From Serpula lacrymans var. lacrymans S7.9 (Eukaryota > Basidiomycota > Agaricomycetes > Boletales > Serpulaceae), in assembly GCF_000218685.1 (NCBI RefSeq), contig NW_006763299.1, positions 124,001 through 188,000 on the forward strand: a DNA stretch of 64,000 nucleotides. Direction: 5' to 3'. The translations under genes were made by a program, and so were the position numbers. This document shows, piece after piece, positions 33,942-43,765 of this stretch. Every line of letters begins with the position of its first letter. Position 1 is the first letter of the stretch. The notes under the pieces were generated by a model. That model did not search any database. It saw only the letters and a list, made by a program, of their open reading frames with translations, and was not told the origin of the DNA.

Positions 33942-35106
33942 GATGGGTGTTGTATAAGACGATAGAGTAATAATAAATGATGTAGGAGATGGCTATAGGC
34001 GATGGAATAGTGGCAAAGACAATGGGCAACAGTAGGAGGCGAGCAGATAAGATGGTGAGGGGGTAGAGAGAGGATATGGAGAGGGTCAGAAAGCGCAAGG
34101 ATAGGTCCAAATAGGGTCCAAAAAGCGTCCAAAAGCAATCCAGGAGGGTGCTAAGGCTTCCAAGTGCTGCTACAGGGTTACGCCTGTGTTCCCCTTTCAA
34201 TTCCACACTGATATTAACAGAGAAATCGCCTCAAGACAGTGTTGGTTAATAGGGCTTGTATATGAGTCAACAAAGTGACTTAAGCTCCCCAAACACCGCA
34301 GACTGAGAGAGGCTCTAGGCAACAGCAAACTGAGGCAATGCAGGCGAGCTTCACAGTCTATAGGCTTGTTTTATCTGATAATGGACAGAGTAGAGAAGAT
34401 TGGAGCTTTATGCACACACCAGATATGCCAAAAAGCGAAAAATAGGGCAAAAAGTCGAAATTGATGCAGAGACAGATAAGATGGATGGATTGCCACCAAA
34501 TCAGAGGTATAGGTATTGTTTTTATAGAGTAATAGATGGCCCAAATATCACAAGAAGTGAAGCACAGGATGTGGAGATATGCAATAGGGGTCCAATAGGG
34601 GTGAAAGTGCCAAAAATGCGAACTTCACAGAGGATGATGGAGTGGATGGATTGCCCCCAAATTGAGGGTGTAAAGTGCAATAGTATAGGGTAGTAGATGG
34701 CTCAAATAGGGCCAAGATCCGAGCACAGGATGTGGAGATATGGAATAGGGGGCCAAAAGGTGATCAAATGATGATGAAGGCTCACAGAAAGATCCAGCTC
34801 AAATCCAACCGCTCTGACAGGTCTCCTAGGGTTATTTATGCCGTAGAAGACGATGGTAGAAGTTACAGGACAATCAGATAAGGATTGGGCGAGATATGGT
34901 GCAGATAAGACCAAAAAAGCGTCCGAAATGGGGGTAACTTGCAACAAGGAGTTGTTGTTGGAGATCAAGATGAGATCAGAGTAATCTGAGGTGATGGATA
35001 AGATAATAAGAGTCCCAGAAGACGATGGTTACGATGGATAAGCAGTAGGACACTTGGATGGTGAGATATGAGGTCAGGAAGATGGCTAGAGCACAGGGCT
35101 CATAAC
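33942..35106. repeat. copia leader and degenerate non-coding region
   Basis: No gene. Two imperfect copies of an about 120-bp block follow each other (about 34484-34600 and 34636-34755), each running from GATGGATTGCC to AGCACAGGATGTGGAGATAT and then a run of GGGG-rich sequence. The upstream part is probably the copia 5' leader; no convincing copia LTR was found. Confidence 0.5.
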
Positions 35107-35185
35107 CTATTAAGAACAAAGCTTGAAGGAAGTGTCTAGCCACTTGCTGAGAGCAATCAGGGACTGGAACTAGAGTCCAATGTGA
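35107..35185. repeat. 79-bp direct repeat, right copy
   Basis: Partner of 30996-31074. It ends AGAGTCCAATGTGA, and AGAGTCCAATGTGAGTAACTA recurs 55 bp further on (35172 and 35227), so a 55-bp tandem duplication overlaps its end. Confidence 0.8.
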
Positions 35186-35235
35186 GTAACTATATTATTA
35201 GAGAGTATGACAGGTATACAGTACCTAGAGTCCAA

Positions 35236-35582
35236 TGTGAGTAACTAGAGAATAGGAAGCATTGGACTCTGCAGTACTGTCCGAAGATTTGTAAACAAAG
35301 GTAAACAAAGCAGCCACAAAGGCGAAATAATAGAGAACACAATCAATAGTGAATGATAGAAGAATAGATAGAGAAAGGAATGAAAATATATAGGTAGCAC
35401 AAAGGTGCAGGATCACCAAAACTAACACCTGTTGTATCCTCACAACTAACTTGTTGAAGCCTAAAGGGTAACCACTCCCACTCATTCCTCTCCTGACCAA
35501 TCAGCGGTACATACTGCTGGTTGGTGAACCCTCCTAGCTTGTCTAAGTTGTGCGCCAGAGTAACAAACTCTTGATTATTACA
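35236..35582 (+). repeat. candidate solo LTR
   Basis: This 347-bp segment starts TGTGAGTAACTAGAG and ends CTTGATTATTACA, with a TATATAGG box near 35390. Its last part shares blocks with the G2 LTR 3' end (GGGTAACCACTCCC, GCGCCAGAGTAAC, AACTCTTG). No target-site duplication is visible. It abuts the hAT coding remnant at 35583. Confidence 0.5.
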
Positions 35583-36038
35583 TGTGCCCAACCAGATCAG
35601 ACTGAAAAGCTTTTGCATATTCCTCCAGCTCTGCATTTGAGGGAGCAGAGCTAGTTACTGAATCAAGTACTGGCCAGTATGAGTTGTCCTTGAGTTCTGA
35701 TATTATGGTCTGGGTGGCAATATTTACAATGTGAGGAAAGCAGCTAACAAGAAAATCAGTGATCTTAAAATTCCTACTTAGTAATGACTTACCAAATGTG
35801 ATTCCCATGTCAGCAGAATGGTATGCCCTCAACTTTGAGAAGCTCTTCAAGTGTTTCCATTATAGTGTCACAGTTTGAAGTGTTATCAAATGTGAACTGA
35901 CCAAGCTGTATAACTATTAGTCTTCAAATGATCAAAAAGCAGCAAATACTTACCACACTAAGTACTTTGGCTTCTTTAAGAATGCTGAAGATAATCCTGC
36001 CAAGGTTCAATCCATTGTGCCGGCCTTCCACAACATGG
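35583..36038 (-). pseudogene. hAT-type transposase, middle exons
   Basis: Minus-strand exons continue the gene whose N-terminal part is at 45809-47365. They read VEGRHNGLNLGRIIFSILKE, a GTAAGT...ACAG intron, LGQFTFDNTSNCDTIMETLE, then after a second intron CCFPHIVNIATQTIISELKD and WPVLDSV. This D-N-x-S-N-x-D block followed by CFPHxVN is typical of hAT transposases. A TGA at 35810-35812 interrupts it just before HGNHI. The C-terminal half, including the dimerisation domain, is missing beyond the candidate LTR. Confidence 0.7.
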
Positions 36039-36431
36039 TGTCATGCACCAAAGTTGATTGGTAGCATGGACAGGTGTCAAGAATGAAGCGAATATCCAGA
36101 AAGACTCGCCTTTGCGCCACACAGGCACAGTGCCACGTGGAATAGTAATTAATATTGCCCTTTTCAAACTTGTGGCTGATCAGCACCACCTCTATTAGGC
36201 AATCCAGTCACGCTCACCTTTGCTTTTCCATCCGGTACTTTCCGCATTTCGGCATTTCGGCAAATTTTTGCGTCGCCACTGGCTACACATTGCATTGCGC
36301 CCTCGCTTTTGTCGTTTCCCTTACTCCCCTTCCTTTGCCTAGCCCCACCATGGGCCCCTTCCTCTCCTTTTTATTCTCACCTGATGGTCGTTTCTGGATC
36401 CCCATTCTAATCCACTTTTTCGTCACCTCCA

Positions 36432-37129
36432 TGTGAGGCAACGATAAACTATAACAAGAACTAAACCTATCTCCTTCTGCACTTGCAGGGAGTAAGGGTT
36501 CGATGAGCTTGAGGTCAACAGACGCTAATGAATACAGCGAGTCGAGGACTTTTTAAGAGGTAAGCTTCAAAGGTTCTTGTTGAGGAGTAAAGCGGGTAAA
36601 TTCAGTAATAGAAAGCTAAGGAGCTATACATGAATAGGTACGGCTTTATATAGGGAACTGTCCGTGCCTCAGACCGAAAAGAGAATATACAAAAAGTGGT
36701 CTGAGGGATTAATCAACCAATAAGAAAAAGGGGAGGTAACTATCGTACGACTTCTGACTTGATTAATCAGCAGGTGAGAGATTTGTACTAATAATAGAAG
36801 ATTGTCACGCGTGGTCAGGAACCGTATCCTCATAATGAGGTACGATTCTAGATAAGGCGTTATTAGTATTACCAGGCTTTACTGGGGCTTGGAGCTGGTT
36901 GGCGAGATGCCTACTACCAGTCCCTACCCAGTGTGCTGGCTAGCTGGAAGCGATGTCCAGTCTCTGATCTGTGATATAAAGTGGTAGCGATGGTTAAGAA
37001 AGCCTGTGAGGGCTATGAGAAGTAAGATGGCAAAGGATACCTCTAGCCCTAGAGCCAGAGGTGTAACGGGAAAAGCGTTTGAGAACCAAGACATAACGAA
37101 GATAGGAAAATAATAAAACGGTCCTTACA
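36432..37129 (-). repeat. E2 3' LTR
   Basis: Plus-strand ends TGTGAGGCAACG and GGTCCTTACA. The sense orientation has TATATAAAG as likely promoter. A polypurine tract (AAAAGGGGGGGG on the minus strand, about 37132-37144) lies directly against it. Confidence 0.97.
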
Positions 37130-37142
37130 TTACCCCCCCCTT

Positions 37143-39379
37143 TTATATTCTTGTCCCAAGAATCTTAGCGCCGCAGTCCGTGAAGCGGTTTGTGATCCAG
37201 TCGAAAAGGCGGGGTTTTTTGGTTGTAGTAGTGAAATTTTCGTAAGGACGAAATCGTAAAGCGGCGGAGGCGATGACACGTGGGGCGGCAGGGTGTTTGT
37301 GGTGGAAGGTGGCAATAAGCGAGGGGGAATTTTTTAAATGGTGATCGGGTTCCCACGTCCTCTCCGTGATCGGGTATCCCTTCCAATGGACGAAGTAATC
37401 GAGCTTAGCCCCTTTGAGTTTAGTGGGCCGAGAAGCGATGATTTCTTCGGCTTCGTATTCGACTGCGCCATCAACTTGGATCGGCGGAGGTTTCAAGGTA
37501 CGAGGTTGATTGGGGAACTCCGGCGTGTGATACGGTGATAAGAGGATTTCGTTGAATACGGGATGGATCGCCTTCCAGGATCTAGGGACGTCAAGGAGAT
37601 AAGCGGATGGGCCGACCTTTGCCTTTACCGTAAATGGGCCAAATCGCTTGTCATCTAACTTCTTCATCGGTCGATCGGTGGAGATATGAGTTCCCTCTAA
37701 CCACACCTTATCTCCTTTGTGATATTCTCGTGCTTCCGTGCGTTTCCGGTCATAGTACTTTTTGAGGTTTTGATTCGCGAGTAATAATGATTGCCGAGTT
37801 TGTTCGTGTAGTTTCGCCATAGAGGTTGCGAAATCTTCGGCGGCTTGCGAGCGCCCTGAAGGCTTCTGACCGGTCCCTTTACGAGGGTGAGAACCATAAT
37901 TTACAAAGAAGGGGGTCTGATTGGTCGCGGAGTGAAGATGATTGTTGTACGTGAACTCGGCAATGGCTAGCCAATCAGCCCAGTCGTCTTGTCGGTGATT
38001 AATGAACGTGCGTAGGTAATGTTCCAGGTCTTGATTGATTCGTTCGGACTGCCCGTCAGTTTGGGGATGGTAACCTGTTGACAGACCGGGTTCGATCCCA
38101 AGGGTTTGATAGAAGTCCTTGGTGAAGTTCGACATGAATTGAGGTCCTCTATCCGATATAATCTTTTCCGGGATGCCGTGTAGTCGTATGACCGAATCTC
38201 GTAGTTGTTTGGCGTAGCCTAACGAATCGAGAGTAACGTGCGTTGGTACGAAGTGAGCCATTTTCGAGAATCTGTCAACAAAAACCTGGATAGCGTCGTA
38301 TCCGTTTGACTCTGGTAACGCTCCGATGAGATCCGTCGTGATTATCTGCCAAGGACGGTCAGGGATCGGATTTGGATGGAGGGGAGCATGCAGTTTTTGA
38401 CGATGCGACTTTGTTCTCTGACATATCTCGCATCCTGCGACATATTTCCTGATATCTCTCCTGAGGCTAGGCCACCAGAATGATCGGTTTACTCCTTCGT
38501 GCGTCTTTCTTTCTCCTGGGTGTCCGCTGAGGCTCGTGTCATGTTCTTCTTCGATAATACGTGCCCTCAACTTTGGGTCTTGGGGTACGTAGATTTTGTT
38601 TTTGAAGGATCCTAACGTCAACTCGTCTTCTTTCTCATTTCCTATCCAGACGATTCCGTCTCGTTTCTTCCAAACCTCTGGATCTTCTTTCAACTTCCTT
38701 ACTACGTAATCGTCTAGTTTGTGCTGCGAAGCTAGCAGTTCGTCCAGGTAGTGTTCTTCTAACACGTCCTCCATAGTATAAATATTTGCTTCCGCGAGCT
38801 GAGGTAGAAGGACCTGTCCTTCGTTGTCTCTCTCGCCTCTCGGATGGTCTACTCTTCGACTAAGTAGGTCCGCTTTCGTGTTCGCCGAGCCTTTCACATG
38901 CTCTAACTTGAAATCGTATCTCGCTAGTGTGTCCATCCACCTAGCTTGTCGTCTGTTTACTTTCTGGGGATCTCTGAAGTAGGTGAGGTTCTGATGGTCG
39001 GTGAATATGGTGAACTGGTGTTTAGCTCCCATGAGGAGGTGTCGCCATTCTTCCAATGCATGCATTACCGCTAGCATCTCTTTATCCCAGATAGCGTAAT
39101 TTCTCTCTGCAGGGTTCATCGACTTTGATAGGAATGCGACCGGTCTCCATTTCCCTTCTTGCTGCTGGGATAACACCGCTCCTGTGGCGTAGTTGGAGGC
39201 GTCGCATTCAACTTTGAATGGATCTTCGTCGTTAGGGATTGCGAGTGTGGGCGAAGTGGTGATTGTCTTTTTGAGAACGTCGAACGCTCGTTGTTGGTCT
39301 TCAGCCCACTCCAATCTACCTTTCCGGTGAGGATCGTCAGTGGTTTGGCATCTTTCCATAGTCCCTGATGAATCGTCTG
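37143..39379 (-). CDS. pol: E2 pol, RNase H-integrase-chromodomain part
   Basis: The frame runs from the edge of the N gap to a stop 13 bp from the 3' LTR. It contains RNase H (CDASNYATGAVLS, FTDHQNLTYF, SANTKADLLSR), the integrase zinc domain (HDTSLSGHPG...CEICQRTK), the integrase core with D-D-E context (DLIGALPESNGYDAIQVFVD, IISDRGPQFMSNF, QTDGQSERINQDL), the GPF/Y-like RFGPFTVKAK, and a chromodomain (EEIIASRPTK, YFVHWKGYPITERTWEPD). Near 39320-39370 the expected reading (RRFIRDYGK, KPLT, LEWAEDQQRAF) moves between frames, which may be assembly error beside the gap. Confidence 0.9.
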
Positions 39380-40066
39380 NNNNNNNNNNNNNNNNNNNNN
39401 NNNNNNNNNNNNNNNNNNNNNNNNNNNNNNNNNNNNNNNNNNNNNNNNNNNNNNNNNNNNNNNNNNNNNNNNNNNNNNNNNNNNNNNNNNNNNNNNNNNN
39501 NNNNNNNNNNNNNNNNNNNNNNNNNNNNNNNNNNNNNNNNNNNNNNNNNNNNNNNNNNNNNNNNNNNNNNNNNNNNNNNNNNNNNNNNNNNNNNNNNNNN
39601 NNNNNNNNNNNNNNNNNNNNNNNNNNNNNNNNNNNNNNNNNNNNNNNNNNNNNNNNNNNNNNNNNNNNNNNNNNNNNNNNNNNNNNNNNNNNNNNNNNNN
39701 NNNNNNNNNNNNNNNNNNNNNNNNNNNNNNNNNNNNNNNNNNNNNNNNNNNNNNNNNNNNNNNNNNNNNNNNNNNNNNNNNNNNNNNNNNNNNNNNNNNN
39801 NNNNNNNNNNNNNNNNNNNNNNNNNNNNNNNNNNNNNNNNNNNNNNNNNNNNNNNNNNNNNNNNNNNNNNNNNNNNNNNNNNNNNNNNNNNNNNNNNNNN
39901 NNNNNNNNNNNNNNNNNNNNNNNNNNNNNNNNNNNNNNNNNNNNNNNNNNNNNNNNNNNNNNNNNNNNNNNNNNNNNNNNNNNNNNNNNNNNNNNNNNNN
40001 NNNNNNNNNNNNNNNNNNNNNNNNNNNNNNNNNNNNNNNNNNNNNNNNNNNNNNNNNNNNNNNNNN
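39380..40066. other. assembly gap (687 N)
   Basis: A run of Ns covering the reverse transcriptase core of E2. The true length is unknown. Collapse of near-identical copies during assembly is a likely cause. Confidence 1.
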
Positions 40067-41050
40067 TCGTCTCGGTTAAGTGGATACGTTTTACAGTCTA
40101 GACCTTTGGCTTCTGGTAGGAGTTCAATTGCGTGGTCCCAGACTCGTCGTGGGGGTAGTTTGTCAAATGACGCTTTTGTGAATACTGGCTCAAAATGATG
40201 ATAAAACGGGGGGACGACGTCTCTGAACGTGAGTGTTGACTTTGCTCGTTCTGATTCTTCCGCAATCTGTTGGCTTTTGGTTTGAGATACGTTGCTTTCG
40301 ACGGAAATTTTGTCAATCCTGCTCTGTAAGTCTACAGCGATGACTCTATCTCCGTCTTCAGGGTGATACTCCGTATCATCGGAAGGGTACGTGATGGTGT
40401 TGGTTTGCCAGTTGATGTTGGGATTCGTGCGTCGTAGCCAGTCGTGTCCTAATAAAATTCTGGCCTCTCTCTGTCCAGTGACCAGGAAGTCCATTAATTC
40501 CGTGCGACCTGCCACAGTTAGGCGAAGTGTCACATATTCCGTCAAAGGTCCAGTGCGATTCTTGGTTCCATCAGCGTTTGAGACAATGACACGAGTTGGC
40601 AGTGGTTTTGTGGAAATGTTGTGTTGCCGAACAAAGGCTTCGTCAATGATAGAATCTGTGCATCCTGAATCTATCAAAACTGGTATGACATGCGTCTGGT
40701 GATCGTCAATAGTGGATAATTGGCATTGTAGCGAGAGTTTGCGTTGATGAGATGGGGGGAGGGATGAGAAATCTTTGATCACATTCAACTGCTCTACGAT
40801 ATACTCTTCATTGTGTTGCTTGAGTAAATTGATTGTATCCGTCGTGATGTGTGGGTAACACTGGGGTGAGGCCCAGTTCCGAACCAATGCTTTGGCTCTT
40901 TCTTCTTTCTGGTCTTTAATTCGTCGAGCCAACCATTCCGCTGAATGTGGCTTAGCGTATTTCTCGGCACGTAGGTTTTGGGAAACATGTTTCGATTTAT
41001 CAGTTACAAATACATTTTCCGAACCGTGCTTACTGGTCAGAGAGTCCGTG
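40067..41050 (-). CDS. pol: E2 pol, protease and RT start
   Basis: Open from the gag boundary to the gap, in the -1 frame relative to gag. It includes AKPHSAEWLARRIKDQKEER, the retropepsin site IDSGCTDSIID with an intact catalytic Asp, RILLGHDWLRR, and the start of RT (PPFYHHFEPVFTK, RRVWDHAIELLPEAK, CKTYPLNRD). There is no obvious ATG near the gag stop, so translation through frameshifting or reinitiation is likely; a hairpin around the gag stop (41035-41063) is conserved in E1. Confidence 0.85.
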
Positions 41051-41051
41051 C

Positions 41052-42092
41052 TTACTCCTGACCTTCGAGAAAATCCTTCGTCTTCGTCTCCTCCTGGGTT
41101 GTGGTTGCTTCTCTAGCTGCAACTTTCTTCAGAGGGCAGTTCCTTGCGATATGACCCGGCTGGCCACATCCGTAACATAATCTGAACCGACTCTGTCGGT
41201 CTGTATCCATGGGTACGCCTTGTCCGGGGAATACACCTCTCTGAGGTTGATCCTCGAACCTTCTTGCATACTGATTCGTCTGGGGTCTCGCCATCTGCTG
41301 TGGCTGCGGCTGTTGCACATGCTGGTGCGTATACGTCTGTTGTTTATAGATAGGTCGCGACGGCTGCGTGACTTCTCTCTTTCGTCTTTCGTCTAGCTGA
41401 AACTCTTCTCTCCGTGCCTCCCATGCGTAGGCTTGCGTCTTCCACTCAGCAAATGTTTTCGGTAGGTCTCTCTGGATGATGACGAAATCACAGATTCGAG
41501 AGTGAAGATTCTTTTTGAGAATACGATTGATCACGTCAAAGTGAGTGGTAGCGTCATATCCGGCCTTGTCCATGAGCGTTGTGAAATGGCTAAAGAATTC
41601 ATCGCAATGCTTGTTCTCCTGTTTGTATGTCTCGATCTCGTTTACCGCCTGTGATCTTTCGTTTGGATTCCCGAATACTTGGGCTAGATCGGTTAGGACG
41701 GTCGAGAGAGTCGGCCATACGGGGGTAGTTGCGTCGAGAGCTTTGGTAAGCACGTTCTCTTTCCAAGCTTTTACTGTCGATGTTCCTTGGTCGCTGATTT
41801 TGGACAGGAGGTAGATGAGCTTCGTCTTCTCGTCTGGAAAGTAGGATGCGTAGGCGGTTAAGTATAACTGTAGTGCTTGGCGCCATGCTATGAATCGTTC
41901 CTTTTCTCCTTTGAATTCGAAGGGTTCTGCTGCGAGTGTTACTTTGCCGTGTAACTGCGTGGGGTTAGACATGGATGAGGGTTTTGGAGGAATTGGAGGT
42001 GGAGGTGGGCGTGTAGGCGGTAGCGGTAGGGTTTGTCTGGGTGGAGTCTCTGGTTCTATGGACGGTCTTGGGTTTCGATATTCGGAAAACAC
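41052..42092 (-). CDS. gag: E2 gag
   Basis: Intact 346-codon gag starting MFSEYRNPRPS. A Pro-rich N-terminus leads to a capsid-like domain (FEFKGEKERFIAWRQALQ, CDEFFSHFTTLMDKAGYD, FAEWKTQAYAWEARREEF), a Gln-rich linker, and a single CCHC knuckle CYGCGQPGHIARNC. It ends ...EGQE and a TAA in a hairpin loop. It starts 25 bp after the stop of ORF B. Confidence 0.92.
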   Translation of the reverse strand: MFSEYRNPRPSIEPETPPRQTLPLPPTRPPPPPIPPKPSSMSNPTQLHGKVTLAAEPFEFKGEKERFIAWRQALQLYLTAYASYFPDEKTKLIYLLSKISDQGTSTVKAWKENVLTKALDATTPVWPTLSTVLTDLAQVFGNPNERSQAVNEIETYKQENKHCDEFFSHFTTLMDKAGYDATTHFDVINRILKKNLHSRICDFVIIQRDLPKTFAEWKTQAYAWEARREEFQLDERRKREVTQPSRPIYKQQTYTHQHVQQPQPQQMARPQTNQYARRFEDQPQRGVFPGQGVPMDTDRQSRFRLCYGCGQPGHIARNCPLKKVAAREATTTQEETKTKDFLEGQE

Positions 42093-42117
42093 TTTGAAGG
42101 ATTGAAACGAGTTTTAT

Positions 42118-43170
42118 TTAGTTCGAATCGTAATCAAACTCGTCACTCCAATCGTTAGAAGTAAATCCAAAAATATTTTCTTCTTCTTCCAAATCTCTTT
42201 CTACCTGTGAGCTAGTGGTAGAATTACTGTCCAAGTTCGAGGTTGTTTCGTCTGGTGAGGGGGTTCTTTCTATAAGAATGTTTCCTTGGATTAACGAGGA
42301 GACGGGAGGAATATAAGAGAAATTTCCGTGGGTCAGATGGTACTCTGGTTTGTACTGCGAGTAGACTCTGTTGTTTTCTCGAATAAGTACTCCCCAGAAC
42401 TCGGTGTTGATCTCGGTAACGATGAAACGATCTGTGGGGTGGCGGATGACTAAATCAAAAACTTCTTTTCCGTAGTTTTGGTATTCTCTGAACAATCGAC
42501 AGACGTTCCTGATCTGTCTTTGTTCTCTTTCCCAATTCCTTCCTTCGAGGATCTCGTGTCCAATCTTAAACACTAATCTGCGAAATTGCGATATGCAGGC
42601 TACTATCCTTCGTATTGCGTCGCGGCAGAAAGGGGTGACAACTAATACGTGGACTCCTGTTTTAAGATAATCTCGTGTGTTGAAGGCGTCGTTCTGTTCG
42701 GGAGTGAGGGGGACGTCGAAGAAGAATGGTATTTCCCGATAGAATTTGATGAGATCGGTTTCGTAAATTCCAATTCTTGTAAAAAGAAGTTCAAGAGGGG
42801 TAGGGTTAAATGACGCTGTAACGTATACGTCAATTTTGGATGGTTCGAGATAGGGCGTAAGGAATTCTAGGTAGGGTGCGGAGTAGGGTCGTCGGTGGAT
42901 GATGATTCCGCAGGGAAGTAGGTAGTGGATTTCTCTCCCGTCTTGTTCTGGTGAGAACCCAAGTTGGGGAGTTTCGACGTAGTTCGGGAGGTGATAGATG
43001 CGTGGGGAGATTCCGTCGGATAGTATGAGAAGAGCTGTTTTATGTTCTGCCGCTCGTCGTCTGAGGGCTCGTCTTTCTTCACTGTCGTTCCGACGAGGGG
43101 GTTCTAGAATTCTTTGTTCGTAGACTTCGATCGATAGGTGCTCTAGGTGTATCGAATTGAACCTGTACAA
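42118..43170 (-). CDS. E2 accessory ORF B
   Basis: Intact 350-codon ORF between the 5' LTR and gag, starting MYRFNSIHLEHLS. It has no motif I recognise from gag, pol or env. The centre contains HVLVVTPFCRDAIRRIVACI and a basic helix region; HPTDRFIVTEINTEFWGVLI and VYSQYKPEYH follow, and the tail is acidic, ending EFDYDSN. The same order of blocks, an acidic tail included, occurs in E1 ORF B. The frame stays open upstream of the ATG into the end of ORF A, so a joined A-B product is possible. Function unknown. Confidence 0.75.
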   Translation of the reverse strand: MYRFNSIHLEHLSIEVYEQRILEPPRRNDSEERRALRRRAAEHKTALLILSDGISPRIYHLPNYVETPQLGFSPEQDGREIHYLLPCGIIIHRRPYSAPYLEFLTPYLEPSKIDVYVTASFNPTPLELLFTRIGIYETDLIKFYREIPFFFDVPLTPEQNDAFNTRDYLKTGVHVLVVTPFCRDAIRRIVACISQFRRLVFKIGHEILEGRNWEREQRQIRNVCRLFREYQNYGKEVFDLVIRHPTDRFIVTEINTEFWGVLIRENNRVYSQYKPEYHLTHGNFSYIPPVSSLIQGNILIERTPSPDETTSNLDSNSTTSSQVERDLEEEENIFGFTSNDWSDEFDYDSN

Positions 43171-43228
43171 TTCTCTGGACGCTTGATCGGATTCCCAAAA
43201 GCAGGTTTGAGCAGCTGCTGATGCGTAC

Positions 43229-43525
43229 TCAAGTAAGCGCGACGTATTGACGGAGTTGGGAGATTTCGAATGCTAAATTGTCGACGGCTAGAACTAGTTC
43301 TTCTAGTTCAGAAACGGGGGAAGAGGTGGCTGATGAGTCTTCGTAGTACTCAGTTTCTGTGTCGCTGTGGGCAGACTGGGGGTTCGTGGCAACGTTGACA
43401 GGTACTGCAACGTGGAGGTCTCGGTTGTTGAGGGCGCGGTGGAATTCCTCGAGTGAACGTCGTTCTTCGTCCGTTACTAGGCTCTCTCTGATGTTCGACA
43501 GTTTGACGATTGTAGAAGTGATCAA
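43229..43525 (-). CDS. E2 accessory ORF A
   Basis: A 98-codon ORF, the first after the 5' LTR, starting MITSTIVKLSN. It has a charged helix (DEERRSLEEFHRALN) and an acidic Ser-rich motif YEDSSATSSPVSELEELVLA, both matched in E1 ORF A (2937-3533). No known domain. A regulatory or packaging role would be speculation. Confidence 0.6.
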   Translation of the reverse strand: MITSTIVKLSNIRESLVTDEERRSLEEFHRALNNRDLHVAVPVNVATNPQSAHSDTETEYYEDSSATSSPVSELEELVLAVDNLAFEISQLRQYVALT

Positions 43526-43765
43526 AGACGACAGCTAGGGTGAGGACTTGAGCTAGAACAAGTAAGAGTATTACTTCGAGGTGGGTAGGAATGTTGGAGA
43601 GGACAACTAGCTAGCTTAGCTAGAAGGCAAGTGGTTGTTTTGGATGGGTAGGAGGACGGTGAATGACAACACGTCCGAGGGATGAAGGAAAAGGTAGATT
43701 AGGGCTATAATGGGTTCAAGCGAGATGGTGCGCTGTGAACGGATTGTAGAGTGAGCTTTCTATTT

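Noticed and set aside
39337..40198. Long ORFs running through the N gap on both strands
   Set aside because: They are artefacts of undetermined bases; only the flanking minus-strand pol sequence is real.
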